Shown: positions 17,218 to 26,253, numbered from the stretch's first letter. The stretch: 64,000 nt of DNA from Streptomyces filipinensis (GCF_014649495.1 NZ_BMTD01000018.1:58142-122141), one strand, 5' to 3'. Program-made: numbers and translations. Notes: generated by a model not told the origin, from the sequence alone.

Positions 17218-17271
17218 CCCGCTTCGAAGACGATCGGGGCGGGGTCGATCGTTCCCGTACGCCCCGCTTTC

Positions 17272-17931
17272 TCATCGTCCGCTCAGGAAACCGGCCTCGT
17301 ACGCGGCGATCACCGCCTGGGTGCGGTCGCGGGCTCCGGTCTTCGCGAGGACCGCCGCCACGTGCGACTTCACGGTCGCGGGGCCCACGTCCAGCCGCCG
17401 GGCGATCTCGGCGTTGGTCAGCCCGTCGGCCATGTGCCGCAGCACATCGCGCTCGCGTCCGGTGAGCCTGCTCACCCAGGGCGCGGCCGGGGCGGCGCTG
17501 CGCGCGTGCTGGGCCGCGAGGGACCGCAGGGCCGACGGGAACAGCAGGGTGTCGGTGCGCGCGACCAGCCGTACCGCCTGCACCAGGGCGTCCGCGTCGG
17601 ACCGCTTCAGCAGGAAACCGGAGGCACCCGCACGCAGGGCGTCGTACACGTACGCGTCGTTCTCGAAGGTGGTCACGACGACGATCCGCGGCGGCTGTGC
17701 CATGGAGCCGACGATCTGCTCGGTGGCCCGGATGCCGTCGACCTCGGGCATCCGGACGTCCATGAGCACGACGTCCGGCCGCAGTTCCCGGACCACCGAC
17801 ACGGCCTCGGCGCCGGTGGTCGCCTCGCCGGCCACCTCCAGGCCCGGCTCGGCGGAGAGGATGGCGCGCAGGGCGGTGCGCACCATGCGCTCGTCGTCGG
17901 CGAGGACGATCCGGATCGGGGGCTGGGTCAT
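17272..17931 (-). CDS. NarL/LuxR-type response regulator
   Basis: A 219-aa two-component regulator. The receiver domain has the acidic ADDE at 11-14, phospho-acceptor Asp58 in VVLMDVRMPEVDG and the LLKRS lysine. The C-terminal LuxR-type helix-turn-helix spans about 155-215 (LTGRERDVLRHMADGLTNAEIARRL). Its ATG overlaps the stop of the adjacent histidine kinase gene (ATGA), so the two are a cognate pair. Targets are unknown; the membrane protein at the head of the operon is one candidate. Confidence 0.93.
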   Translation of the reverse strand: MTQPPIRIVLADDERMVRTALRAILSAEPGLEVAGEATTGAEAVSVVRELRPDVVLMDVRMPEVDGIRATEQIVGSMAQPPRIVVVTTFENDAYVYDALRAGASGFLLKRSDADALVQAVRLVARTDTLLFPSALRSLAAQHARSAAPAAPWVSRLTGRERDVLRHMADGLTNAEIARRLDVGPATVKSHVAAVLAKTGARDRTQAVIAAYEAGFLSGR

Positions 17932-19217
17932 GCGGTTCCTTCCGGAAGCGGTCGCGGCCGCGCGTCGGCCGCCATGGGGGGCGTGGTCAGCGGCAGCCGT
18001 ACGGACAGGCGCCAGATGTCTGCCGAGGGCCCCGCCTGCGCCGTGCCGCCCAGCAGCCGCACCCGGTCGGCGATGCCCCGCAGACCGTGCCCGCCGCCCG
18101 GGCGGGGAGCCGGGGCCGCGCCCAGGGGGTTCTCGACGGTGATCTCCAGATGGCCGCCGGGGGCGGAGATGCGCACGGCGACCGGTGCGCCGGCGTGTTT
18201 CAGGGCGTTGCTCAGGCCCTCCTGCACGATCCGGTACGCCTCCCGGGAGACCAGCGCCGGCAGCGCGGCGGGGTCGAGGCCGACGGTGGCGGTCACGGTC
18301 TGCCCGCCGGCCCTGGTCCGGCGCAGCAGCCCCTCCAGGTCGCTCGCGAGGGTCGGCGCGGGCGCGGTGCCCGGCGCGTCCCCGTCCCGCAACACGCCGA
18401 GCACGGCGTCGAGTTCGCCGACCGTGCGCCGGGTGGTCTCCTCGATGGCGGCGAGCGCCTCGCGGACGAACTCGGGGTCGGTGTCGAGGAGCCGGCGGGC
18501 CGCGCCCGCCTGGAGGGTGACGGCGCTCAGGGCGTGGCCGACGGAGTCGTGCAGCTCGCGGGCGAGCCGGTTGCGCACGGCGAGGTCGGCGGCGCGGGTC
18601 TCGGCGGCGGCCAGCCGGTCCCGGGGGGTGGGCCCGAGCAGCGCGGGCGCCCAGCGGGCCAGCAGCGCGCCGCAGCCGGCCGCGCACGCGGCGAGCGCGC
18701 ACAGCGCGGCCAGGCCCGCCACCGGGGAGAGGGCCAACACCCATCCGTGGTCGAGGACTTCGGGCAGACCCAGCCGGGTGTCGCGCAGGCCGGCGAACGC
18801 GGGCAGCGCGATCAGCACCACCGCGAACGGCGGCAGGGCCAGCGACATCCCCGCGATGATCCCGCCGAGGCCGAGGTGCAGCGTGAACCAGGCCGCCGTG
18901 CGCGCCCGTTCGGCCGCGGTGCGGGCCGGGCCGGCGGCCAGGGCGTCCGCGTCGACCCCGCACAGGGCCCGCACGGTGGCCGACTCCAGCGGCCGGGTCA
19001 GCGGGAACAGCGAGGTGACCGAGGCGATCGGCAACCCGACGGCGAACGAGCCAAGTTGCAGCGGAAGGGAGCGGAACACGTCGTCCACGCCGGTGAGCGG
19101 GCCGACGATCAGGGAGCCGACGAGGACGTACGGCATGGCGAGCGCGCCGCCCAGGATCAGATGGATCCAGCGGCGCCGCGCCCGCCCACCGAAGAGCAGC
19201 CCCAACGCCCTTGTCAC
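17928..19217 (-). CDS. Two-component sensor histidine kinase (HisKA_3 type)
   Basis: A 429-aa membrane kinase with about five hydrophobic segments in the first 190 residues and no large external domain, so it may sense the membrane itself. The dimerisation box contains His223 in RLARELHDSVGHALSAV. The ATPase part has the N-box EGLSNALKHAG near 335 and a GGGHGLRGIADR G-box. It starts at GTG overlapping the upstream membrane protein stop (GTGA) and is followed by its response regulator. This resembles DesK/LiaS-type cell-envelope sensors. Confidence 0.9.
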   Translation of the reverse strand: MTRALGLLFGGRARRRWIHLILGGALAMPYVLVGSLIVGPLTGVDDVFRSLPLQLGSFAVGLPIASVTSLFPLTRPLESATVRALCGVDADALAAGPARTAAERARTAAWFTLHLGLGGIIAGMSLALPPFAVVLIALPAFAGLRDTRLGLPEVLDHGWVLALSPVAGLAALCALAACAAGCGALLARWAPALLGPTPRDRLAAAETRAADLAVRNRLARELHDSVGHALSAVTLQAGAARRLLDTDPEFVREALAAIEETTRRTVGELDAVLGVLRDGDAPGTAPAPTLASDLEGLLRRTRAGGQTVTATVGLDPAALPALVSREAYRIVQEGLSNALKHAGAPVAVRISAPGGHLEITVENPLGAAPAPRPGGGHGLRGIADRVRLLGGTAQAGPSADIWRLSVRLPLTTPPMAADARPRPLPEGTA

Positions 19218-20158
19218 TGCGGCGCCTTGCCGGGCTGGTCCGTGAGGAAGCGGGCGATGACGCTCGCCACGAGGAGGCCGGTGATCACCTGTCCAGCGTA
19301 GGTCAGGACGGTCGGCGGTGTGGGCCTGTCACCCGTCACCCACGCGGCCAGCGACATCCAGCCGCCCCAGCAGGCCACGGCCCCGGAACCGGTCCAGGCC
19401 AGCGCGAGCGGCACGGCCACCGGCAGCGTGCCGCGGCGGCCCAGGGCGAGCTGCCAGGCACCGGTGACGGCCGCGGCGAGGAAGAGGACGTAGGCGCACT
19501 GCATGGACCGGTCGCCGCTCCCGTCCGGTGCCGCGGCGCCGAAGGCGCGCAGCAGCCGCACCGCGCCCGGCACCAGCGCCACGAGCGCCGCCGTCACGAC
19601 CGTCAGCCGCTGCGCCCGCGCCGCACCCGCGGCCGGCAGCTCCCGCACCCGCCCCCGCCACAGACGGCCCCAGCGCTCGCGGGCGTACCCGGCGAACAGC
19701 GCGCCCAGCGCCAGCCCCTGCACGATGAAGCCGCCGTACACCACCCCGAAGACCCAGTCGGCGAGGAAGGGCCGGTCCGCCGTGCCGCCGCCTCCGCCGT
19801 GGCCGCCGTGCAGGGCGAGCTGCAGCGGGAAGCCCACCATGATGGGCGCGAGCAGTCCCACGGCCAGCCACATCGGCACCGCCAGCAGCCAGGCGGGCAC
19901 CCGCCGGCCCCAGGGCCGGGTCAGCAGCAGCGCGAGCACGACGACGGACGCGTCCATCAGTACGGTGAGGCCGTTGGCGAGCGCCAGGGTGAGCCGGTGC
20001 CGCAGCAGCGGACTGCCGTCCGGGATGCCGAGGTGACTCCCGGCGATCCAGGCGACCTTCAGGGACAGGTACGGCAGGCAGGCGCCGATCGCGGCGAACC
20101 GGAGCGATCGGCGCAGCACCGGGGTGGGGACGGGGACAGTGGCCGGGGAAAACGTCAT
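19214..20158 (-). CDS. Multi-spanning membrane protein of unknown function
   Basis: A 314-aa protein with about eight predicted membrane helices, for example ALANGLTVLMDASVVVLALLL and VPAWLLAVPMWLAVGLLAPI. A glycine/histidine-rich extracytoplasmic loop (ALHGGHGGGGGTADRPF) lies near residue 120. No transport or enzymatic motif is recognisable. It is first in an operon with the histidine kinase and response regulator, with overlapping genes. It could be an accessory sensor or a regulated output, which is inference. Confidence 0.8.
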   Translation of the reverse strand: MTFSPATVPVPTPVLRRSLRFAAIGACLPYLSLKVAWIAGSHLGIPDGSPLLRHRLTLALANGLTVLMDASVVVLALLLTRPWGRRVPAWLLAVPMWLAVGLLAPIMVGFPLQLALHGGHGGGGGTADRPFLADWVFGVVYGGFIVQGLALGALFAGYARERWGRLWRGRVRELPAAGAARAQRLTVVTAALVALVPGAVRLLRAFGAAAPDGSGDRSMQCAYVLFLAAAVTGAWQLALGRRGTLPVAVPLALAWTGSGAVACWGGWMSLAAWVTGDRPTPPTVLTYAGQVITGLLVASVIARFLTDQPGKAPQ

Positions 20159-20235
20159 GCCTCAACGCTCCCGGCCGCGGGCCGGGTTCACCTCCTGCGG
20201 CCCGATGATCCGTCTCCGCCGCACGGGGGAGGGCT

Positions 20236-20706
20236 TCAGCCCTCCAGGATGAGCACGACCTCGTCGATCTCCTGCCCCCGGCCGTTCGCGTACCCGCGGG
20301 CCCGGGCCGTCTCGCGGAAGCCGCACTTGCCCAGCACCCGCAGCGACGCGGCGTTGTCGGCCGCCGCCCGCGCGTACAGCGGCCGTTCGGCGACCAGGGC
20401 GAGCAGCTGCCGCAGCGCGGCCGTCGCCACACCCCGGCCCCAGTACGCACGGTCGATCCAGTACGTCACCTCACGCTCGCCGGCCACGCCGTAGACCGCC
20501 GCGTTACCGGCCACCTCGCCGTCGGCCAGGACCGTGCGCAGCACGTGGGAGCAGTTGCGCACCCGTCGCCAGTAGGCCGCGAAGGCCTCCCGGTCGTACG
20601 GGTCCTCCGGGCCGAACGCGGCCATCCGGACGGCCTCCGGGTCGGTCATGTGCCGGTAGAACACCGGCAGGTCACCGTCCTCGACGGTCCGCAGCGCGAT
20701 CTCCAT
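20236..20706 (-). CDS. GNAT N-acetyltransferase (RimJ/RimL-like)
   Basis: A 156-aa acetyltransferase with the RimJ-like order: ALRTVEDGDLPVFYRH at the start, VTYWIDRAYWGRGVATAALRQLL as the acetyl-CoA-binding motif A, then ADNAASLRVLGKCGFRETA. It would acetylate an amine of a small molecule or protein N-terminus. The ATG at 20706 gives the normal domain start. It lacks a good ribosome site and may be leaderless; an upstream GTG at 20754 would lie 3 bp after the IclR gene and cannot be excluded. Confidence 0.85.
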   Translation of the reverse strand: MEIALRTVEDGDLPVFYRHMTDPEAVRMAAFGPEDPYDREAFAAYWRRVRNCSHVLRTVLADGEVAGNAAVYGVAGEREVTYWIDRAYWGRGVATAALRQLLALVAERPLYARAAADNAASLRVLGKCGFRETARARGYANGRGQEIDEVVLILEG

Positions 20707-20756
20707 GGGGTCCGAGCCTACGACGGCCCGGGCGCCGGGCCCACGACCGGTCACGT

Positions 20757-21527
20757 TCAGAGCCTGCGCGTCGCCAGGGTCAGCCGGTCGCGCGCGTCGA
20801 ACAGCGCGTCCTTGATCATCTGCTCGTGGGCGGGAGTCAGCCGGGCCACCGGCACCGAGCAGCTGATCGCGTCCCGGGCCGGGGTGCGGTAGGGGATCGC
20901 CACGCCGAAGCAGCGCAGGCCCAGGGTGTTCTCCTCGCGGTCGACCGCGAAGCCCTGCTCACGGACCTGGTGCAGCTCCTCGATGAGCTTCTCCCGGTCG
21001 GTGAGGGTGTGCTCGGTGAGCGCGGGCAGGGTCTCCGGCAGCAGCTTGCGCACCTGCTCGTCGGTGTACGTGGCGAGGATCGCCTTGCCGAGGGAGGTGG
21101 AGTGGGCGGGCAGCCGGCGCCCGACGCGGGTGAAGGGCCGCAGGTAGTGCTGGGACTGGCGGGTGGCCAGGTAGACGACGTTGGTGCCGTCGAGCCGGGC
21201 CAGGTGGATGGTCTCGGTGGTGTCGTCGGACAGCCGGTCCAGGGTCGGCCGGGCGGCGGCCACCACCTCGTCGCCGTCGATGTACGACGTGCCGACGAGC
21301 AGCGCCCGCACCCCGATGCCGTACCGCGTGCCCGTCGCGTCCGTCTCCACCCAGCCCAGCTCCACGAGCGTGCGCAGCAGCATGTACAGGCTGGACTTGG
21401 GGTACCCGACCGCCTCCTGGACGGATGCGAGGGAGTGCATGCCGGGCCGGCCGGCGAAGTACTCAAGCAATTCAACGGTCCGCACCGCGGACTTGACCTG
21501 GGCCCCGCCTGTCTCGCCAGCCGACAT
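20757..21527 (-). CDS. IclR-family transcriptional regulator
   Basis: A 256-aa regulator, probably of the divergent semialdehyde dehydrogenase gene. The N-terminal winged helix (about 10-75) includes SLASVQEAVGYPKSSLYMLLRTLVELGWVE. The ligand domain has the IclR features HLARLDGTNVVYLA, LPAHSTSLGKAILA and the terminal DAISCSVPVARLT. ATG at 21527 with AAGGG upstream is preferred over the TTG at 21545. The ligand is likely an aldarate- or keto-acid-pathway intermediate by context. Confidence 0.88.
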   Translation of the reverse strand: MSAGETGGAQVKSAVRTVELLEYFAGRPGMHSLASVQEAVGYPKSSLYMLLRTLVELGWVETDATGTRYGIGVRALLVGTSYIDGDEVVAAARPTLDRLSDDTTETIHLARLDGTNVVYLATRQSQHYLRPFTRVGRRLPAHSTSLGKAILATYTDEQVRKLLPETLPALTEHTLTDREKLIEELHQVREQGFAVDREENTLGLRCFGVAIPYRTPARDAISCSVPVARLTPAHEQMIKDALFDARDRLTLATRRL

Positions 21528-21592
21528 CGCCCTTGACCCCTTCAATCGCCGGGAAATAGTCTCCGAGCAGCATATTCATCATCAGAGACGGT

Positions 21593-21608
21593 GTTCAGTA
21601 TATCGAAC
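21593..21608. promoter_or_regulatory. Palindromic operator candidate between IclR and dehydrogenase genes
   Basis: GTTCAGTATATCGAAC is an almost perfect 16-bp palindrome: arms GTTC/GAAC and core TATA, with a single mismatched pair. It is AT-rich and sits in the middle of the divergent spacer. Size and symmetry fit an IclR-dimer site, and it overlaps a possible -10 for the rightward gene. Confidence 0.55.
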
Positions 21609-21669
21609 GCCGCTGATGGATGACCCTGGTACGCCCTTGGATATTGCGGCCTTACTGGAGGGACCCGCG

Positions 21670-23199
21670 GTGGCAGCAGCACCAGTCTGGAGTGTCGACC
21701 CGCGCACCGGGAAGCAGCGTGAACAGGTTGCGGCGGAGGCCACGGCCCACGAGGTGGACGAGGCGGTCAGGGCGGCCCACGCCGCGCGCGGCGCCCTCGC
21801 CGACCGCACGGTGCGCGCCGCCTTCCTGCGTTCGGCCGCGGCGGGCCTGGACGCGGCGGGCGAGGGCCTGATCGAGACCGCCGACGCCGAGACGGCCCTC
21901 GGCCCGGTCCGGCTGACCGGCGAACTCGCCCGCACCAGTTACCAGTTGCGGGCCTTCGCCGACATCGTCGACGAGGGCGCCTTCCTCGACGTCGTCATCA
22001 ACCACCCGGACGACACCGCCACCCCGCCCATCCCGGACCTGCGCCGCTACAAGGTCCCGCTCGGCGTCGTCGCCGTCTACTCCGCCTCCAACTTCCCCTT
22101 CGCCTTCTCCGTCGCGGGCGGCGACACCGCGAGCGCGCTGGCCGCGGGCTGCCCGGTCGTCGTCAAGGCGCACCCCGACCACCCGGCCCTGTCCGAGCTG
22201 GTCGCCAAGGTGCTGCGCCGGGCCGCCGCCGAGCACGGCGTCCCCGAGGGCGTCGTCGGCCTCGTGCACGGCTTCGAGGCGGGCGTCGAGCTGATCAGGC
22301 ACCCCCTGGTCGCCGCGGCCGGCTTCACCGGGTCGGTCCGGGGCGGACGGGCCCTGTTCGACGCGGCGGCCGCGCGTCCGGTGCCGATTCCTTTCCACGG
22401 TGAGCTGGGGTCCTTGAACCCGGTCCTGGTGACCGAGGCCGCCGCAGCCGAGCGCGGGGAGGCGATCGGCGTCGGGCTGGCGGGGTCCATGACGCTCGGC
22501 GTCGGGCAGTTCTGTGTGAAGCCCGGTCTGGTGCTGGTGCCGTCCGGGGCCGGGGGTGACCAGCTGGTGAAGGCCCTGACCGACGCCGTCGGCGACACCG
22601 CCGCGGGGGTGCTGCTCGACCACCGCATGCGGGACAACTTCGTCGCCGGGGTGCGCGAGCGGGCCGCCCTGGAGGGTGTGGAGTCGCCGGTCACGCCGGG
22701 CGCGGGCGGCGAGCACACGGTCAGCGCCGGGTTCCTCACGGTGCCGGCGCGGCGGCTGGCCGAGGAGGGGGCGTACGACCTGCTGCTGGAGGAGTGCTTC
22801 GGGCCGGTCACCGTGGTGGCCCGCTATTCCTCCGAGGGGGAGGCCGCCGCTGTGCTGTCGCGGTTGCCGGGGAATCTCACGGCGACGGTCCAGCTGTCCT
22901 CGCAGGAGGCGGCCGGGGAAGGGCGGGGCCCGGAACTGCTGGCCGAGCTCACCCCGTTGGCGGGGCGCGTGGTGGTGAACGCGTGGCCCACCGGCGTCGC
23001 CGTGGCCCCGGCCCAGCAGCATGGAGGGCCCTACCCCGCGACGACCTCCACGTCCACCTCCGTGGGCGGCACGGCCATCGAGCGGTGGCTGCGGCCGGTG
23101 GCCTATCAGAACGCGCCGTCGGCTCTGTTGCCGAAGGAACTTCGCGACGGGAATCCACTGGGACTTCCCCGGCGGTTCAACGGGGTTCTGGAGCGGTAG
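21670..23199 (+). CDS. Alpha-ketoglutarate semialdehyde dehydrogenase-type aldehyde dehydrogenase
   Basis: NAD(P)-dependent aldehyde dehydrogenase of 509 aa, oxidising 2,5-dioxopentanoate to 2-oxoglutarate. The family signature is clear: SASNFPFAFSVAGGDTASALAAGCPVV (about 138-164), catalytic Glu245 in ELGSLNP and nucleophile Cys282 in GVGQFCVKPGL. The ELGSxNP plus QFCxxPG combination is typical of KGSADH rather than general ALDHs. The GTG at 21670 has GGAGGG 8 bp upstream. The semialdehyde is the product of KdgD (3037-3978) and probably of the GntR operon (9484-12104), so this gene would finish both routes. Confidence 0.88.
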   Translation: MAAAPVWSVDPRTGKQREQVAAEATAHEVDEAVRAAHAARGALADRTVRAAFLRSAAAGLDAAGEGLIETADAETALGPVRLTGELARTSYQLRAFADIVDEGAFLDVVINHPDDTATPPIPDLRRYKVPLGVVAVYSASNFPFAFSVAGGDTASALAAGCPVVVKAHPDHPALSELVAKVLRRAAAEHGVPEGVVGLVHGFEAGVELIRHPLVAAAGFTGSVRGGRALFDAAAARPVPIPFHGELGSLNPVLVTEAAAAERGEAIGVGLAGSMTLGVGQFCVKPGLVLVPSGAGGDQLVKALTDAVGDTAAGVLLDHRMRDNFVAGVRERAALEGVESPVTPGAGGEHTVSAGFLTVPARRLAEEGAYDLLLEECFGPVTVVARYSSEGEAAAVLSRLPGNLTATVQLSSQEAAGEGRGPELLAELTPLAGRVVVNAWPTGVAVAPAQQHGGPYPATTSTSTSVGGTAIERWLRPVAYQNAPSALLPKELRDGNPLGLPRRFNGVLER

Positions 23200-23224
23200 A
23201 TCACAGCCCTGCGACACTTGGGTG

Positions 23225-23833
23225 ATGGACGTGGAACTCCCCGAACTCCCTTTCCCGCTCCGCACTTACGGGCCCGACGGGCACTGGACCCACGAGGACG
23301 GCGTGCTGACCGGATGGGCCGGGCCCCGGCAGGACCGGTTCGTCACGCCTACCGGTGAGGCGCTCGACCCCGCCTCGGACGCGCCCCGGCTGCTCGGCGC
23401 GCCCGAGGGTGACTTCCAGTTGATCGCACGGGTCACCGTGGGGTTCCGGGCCGCCTTCGACGCGGGCGTCCTCTACGTCCACGTCGGCGAGCGGGCCTGG
23501 GCCAAGCTGTGCCTGGAGTACTCCCCGGACCTGCCCACCGTCTGCACGGTGGTCACCCGGGGACACTCCGACGACGCCAACTCCTTCACGGTGGAGGGGA
23601 GTTCGGTGTGGCTGCGGATCAGCCGGACCGGGCGGGCCTTCGCCTTCCACGCCTCCCGGGACGGCGAGCGGTGGACCTTCGTCCGGCTGTTCACGCTGGG
23701 CGACGAGAAGGAGACGGGCGCCGCGCTGGTCGGCTTCATGGCCCAGTCGCCGATGGGGGAGGGGTGTGTGGTCACCTACGACCACCTCGCCTTCAGGACT
23801 TCCTGGCCGGCCGACCTGCGAGACGGCAGCTGA
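23225..23833 (+). CDS. DUF1349-family protein
   Basis: A 202-aa protein with a concanavalin-like beta-sandwich look. It contains GDFQLIARVTVGFRAAFDAGVLYVHVGERAWAKLCLEYS and SVWLRISRTGRAFAFHASRDGERWTFVR, the usual DUF1349 pattern. The fold binds carbohydrates in relatives, but the role is unknown. The start has only a weak ribosome site and follows the dehydrogenase gene by 25 bp, so co-transcription is possible. The 3' end overlaps the convergent MFS gene by 41 bp. Confidence 0.8.
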   Translation: MDVELPELPFPLRTYGPDGHWTHEDGVLTGWAGPRQDRFVTPTGEALDPASDAPRLLGAPEGDFQLIARVTVGFRAAFDAGVLYVHVGERAWAKLCLEYSPDLPTVCTVVTRGHSDDANSFTVEGSSVWLRISRTGRAFAFHASRDGERWTFVRLFTLGDEKETGAALVGFMAQSPMGEGCVVTYDHLAFRTSWPADLRDGS

Positions 23834-25178
23834 GCAGGAAGGTCACGGCGAGCAGGGCCGCCGCCACGGCCAGGCTCGGCCGCAGCCCGGTGGCGAACCC
23901 CCCGGAGGTCAGCACTCCGAACACCGCGATCCCCAGCCCGCCGGACACCTGCCGTGCCGAGTTGAGCACACCGGCCGCGAGGCCCGCCCGCTCGGCCGGC
24001 ACGGCGTCCAGCATGACGACGGTCAGGGTCGGGACGGCCAGCGCGACCCCGAGGCCCGTCGGGACGAGGAGGACGGCCACCGCGACCGTGGGCGTGTGGG
24101 CGTCGACGGCGAACAGCGCCAGCAGGCCCAGTACCGCGAGCGCCTGGCCCAGCAGCAGCGGCAGGCGGGGCCCGTAGCGTCCCGCGAGCTTTCCGGAGGC
24201 CACGTTCGTCACCGCGATCAGCCCGGTCATCGGCAGGAACAGCAGGCCGGCGCAGAGCGCGGAGCGCCCCTGCACCTGCTGGAAGAAGAGCGAGAAGAGG
24301 AAGATCATCCCGTAGAACGCGACGCTGCACGCGGAGCCCGCGGCGACCGCCACCCGCACCGCCCGGTCGCGGAACAGCCCGGGCGGTACCACCGGATGCG
24401 CCTGGCGGGACTCGACCCGGACGAACAGGGCGACGGTGGCGACCGCGACGGCGAAGGCCACGAGGCCCGTCGTACCGCCCTCGATGACCGCGAACGTCAG
24501 TGCCGTCAGGGCGAATACGGCCATCACCTGGCCCGGCAGGTCCAGGGGGGCGGGCCTGCGCTCCGATCGGGGCGCGCGCAGCAGCAGGGCCAGAGCCGCG
24601 ACGCCGAGCGGCAGGTTGACGAAGAAGATCCCCCGCCAGCCCCAGGCCGTGGTCAGCGCCCCGCCCACGACCGGGCCGAGCGCCAGCGCCGTCGAGCCGC
24701 CGACCGCCCAGGTGGCCACCGCGCGGGCCCGCCGTGCCCGATCGGCGTAGGCCTGTCGTACCAGCGCCAGCGACGCGGGCAGCACCGCGGCCGCCGCCAC
24801 GCCCTGCACCGCCCGTGCCCCGATCAGCGCCGGGAGGTTCGGTGCCAGCCCGCAGGCCGCCGAGGCGAGGGTGAAGACGGTGACGCCGAGGGCGTACGCC
24901 CGGCTCGCCCCGGCCCGGTCGGAGAAGGCGCCCGTGGACAGCATCAGGGCGGCGAGGGCCAGGGTGTAGGCGTCCACCACCCACTGCAGCCCGGCCATCC
25001 CGCCGCCGAGGGACGAACCGATCGCCGGGAGGGCCACGGTCACCACGGTGGCGTCGAGGGTGATGAGCGCGGAGCCGAGCATGGCGGCCGCGAGGGTGCG
25101 GGCGGGTGCGGGACCTTTGGGCAACTCGCCTGGCAATGTGGCGAGTTGAGGTTCGGTGCGGGGCTGGTCTGTCGGCAT
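23793..25178 (-). CDS. MFS drug efflux transporter (DHA2/EmrB-QacA type)
   Basis: A 461-aa proton-driven exporter with about 14 hydrophobic segments, the number expected for DHA2. Motif A appears as LSTGAFSDRAGASRAY near 75-95, and motif C-like glycines lie in VGGSTALALGPVVGGALTTAWGWRGIFFVNLP, which is diagnostic of EmrB/QacA exporters. It is divergent from a GlxA-type regulator with a 70-bp spacer, which suggests that regulator controls it. The drug specificity is not predictable. Confidence 0.9.
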   Translation of the reverse strand: MPTDQPRTEPQLATLPGELPKGPAPARTLAAAMLGSALITLDATVVTVALPAIGSSLGGGMAGLQWVVDAYTLALAALMLSTGAFSDRAGASRAYALGVTVFTLASAACGLAPNLPALIGARAVQGVAAAAVLPASLALVRQAYADRARRARAVATWAVGGSTALALGPVVGGALTTAWGWRGIFFVNLPLGVAALALLLRAPRSERRPAPLDLPGQVMAVFALTALTFAVIEGGTTGLVAFAVAVATVALFVRVESRQAHPVVPPGLFRDRAVRVAVAAGSACSVAFYGMIFLFSLFFQQVQGRSALCAGLLFLPMTGLIAVTNVASGKLAGRYGPRLPLLLGQALAVLGLLALFAVDAHTPTVAVAVLLVPTGLGVALAVPTLTVVMLDAVPAERAGLAAGVLNSARQVSGGLGIAVFGVLTSGGFATGLRPSLAVAAALLAVTFLLSCRLAGRPARKS

Positions 25179-25248
25179 GCCTCCATGCTGCTGATCTCGT
25201 GCGGCCTACAGTAGTGGCCTGAATGCCAAGCACCCGGAGGTTCTGGCC

Positions 25249-26253
25249 ATGCTGCGCGTCGCGGTCGTCGCGTCCCCGCCCGTGTCGATGTTCAACCTCG
25301 CCATCCCCGAGCTGCTGTTCGACAAGGTCGAGGTCGGCGGGCGGCCCGGATACGAGGTGGTGATCTGCGCGCCCGACCCCGGCCCGGTGCCCACCACCGG
25401 TGGCCTCGACCTGCACGTCCCGCACGGGCTGGAGGCGCTGCGGGAGGCGGACACGGTGATCGTGGCGGGCACCGGCAAGCCGTTCTCGCCGGATCCCCGC
25501 GTGCTGCGGGTGCTGCGCGAGTCCGCCGACGCGGGGGTGCGCATCGCCTCCATCTGCACCGGCGCCTTCTCGCTCGCCGAGGCCGGTCTGCTCGACGGCC
25601 GCAAGGCCACCACCTACTGGGCGCACGCCGACGAACTGCGCCGCCGGCACCCCGGCGTCGAGGTCCAGGGCGACGTCCTCTACGCCCAGGACGGCCAGTT
25701 CCTCACCTCCTCCGGCTACGCCGCCGGCATCGACCTGTGCCTGCACCTCATCCGCACCGACTACGGCGCCGCCGTCGCCAACGAGGTCGCCCGCCTCGCC
25801 CTGGTCGCCCCGGTCCGCCCCGGCGGCCAGACCCAGTTCACCCACACCCCGCTGCCGCCCGAACGGGGCACCGTCTGCGCCGACACCCGCGGCTGGGCCA
25901 TGCGCAACCTCGACAAGCCGCTCACCCTCACCGACCTGGCACGGCACGCCGGCGTCTCGGTACGCACCCTCACCCGGCGCTTCCACGCGGAGAGCGGGGT
26001 CAGCCCGCTGCAGTGGCTGCTGCACCAGCGCGTCGAGCGGGCCAGGGAACTGCTGGAGACCACCACCCTGCCCATGGACCAGGTGGCCGCGGCCTGCGGC
26101 CTCGGCACCGCCGACTCGCTGCGCGCCCACATGGTCCGCCGCACCGGCCTCACCCCGAGCACCTACCGCGCCCAGTTCAGCCGGCACGCGCCCGTGCGGC
26201 CCGCGGACCGCGGGGGAACCGGGCCCGGTGCCGTCACGTCCTCCGTTGCATGA
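25249..26253 (+). CDS. GlxA-family AraC-type transcriptional regulator
   Basis: A 334-aa regulator with an N-terminal DJ-1/PfpI-like amidotransferase fold. Around residues 100-115 the pseudo-nucleophile region reads IASICTGAFSLAEAGLLDGRKATTYWAHADEL. A C-terminal AraC double helix-turn-helix follows (LTDLARHAGVSVRTLTRRFHAESGVSPLQWLLHQRVERARELLE). The first domain senses an unknown ligand. GGAGG precedes the ATG. It is divergent from the MFS exporter and overlaps the downstream acetyltransferase gene by ATGA. Confidence 0.9.
   Translation: MLRVAVVASPPVSMFNLAIPELLFDKVEVGGRPGYEVVICAPDPGPVPTTGGLDLHVPHGLEALREADTVIVAGTGKPFSPDPRVLRVLRESADAGVRIASICTGAFSLAEAGLLDGRKATTYWAHADELRRRHPGVEVQGDVLYAQDGQFLTSSGYAAGIDLCLHLIRTDYGAAVANEVARLALVAPVRPGGQTQFTHTPLPPERGTVCADTRGWAMRNLDKPLTLTDLARHAGVSVRTLTRRFHAESGVSPLQWLLHQRVERARELLETTTLPMDQVAAACGLGTADSLRAHMVRRTGLTPSTYRAQFSRHAPVRPADRGGTGPGAVTSSVA

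Noticed and set aside
15946..19245. A 1099-codon open frame on the plus strand
   Set aside because: It is a shadow of the PBP, response regulator and kinase genes on the minus strand; those have full motif sets and this frame has none.
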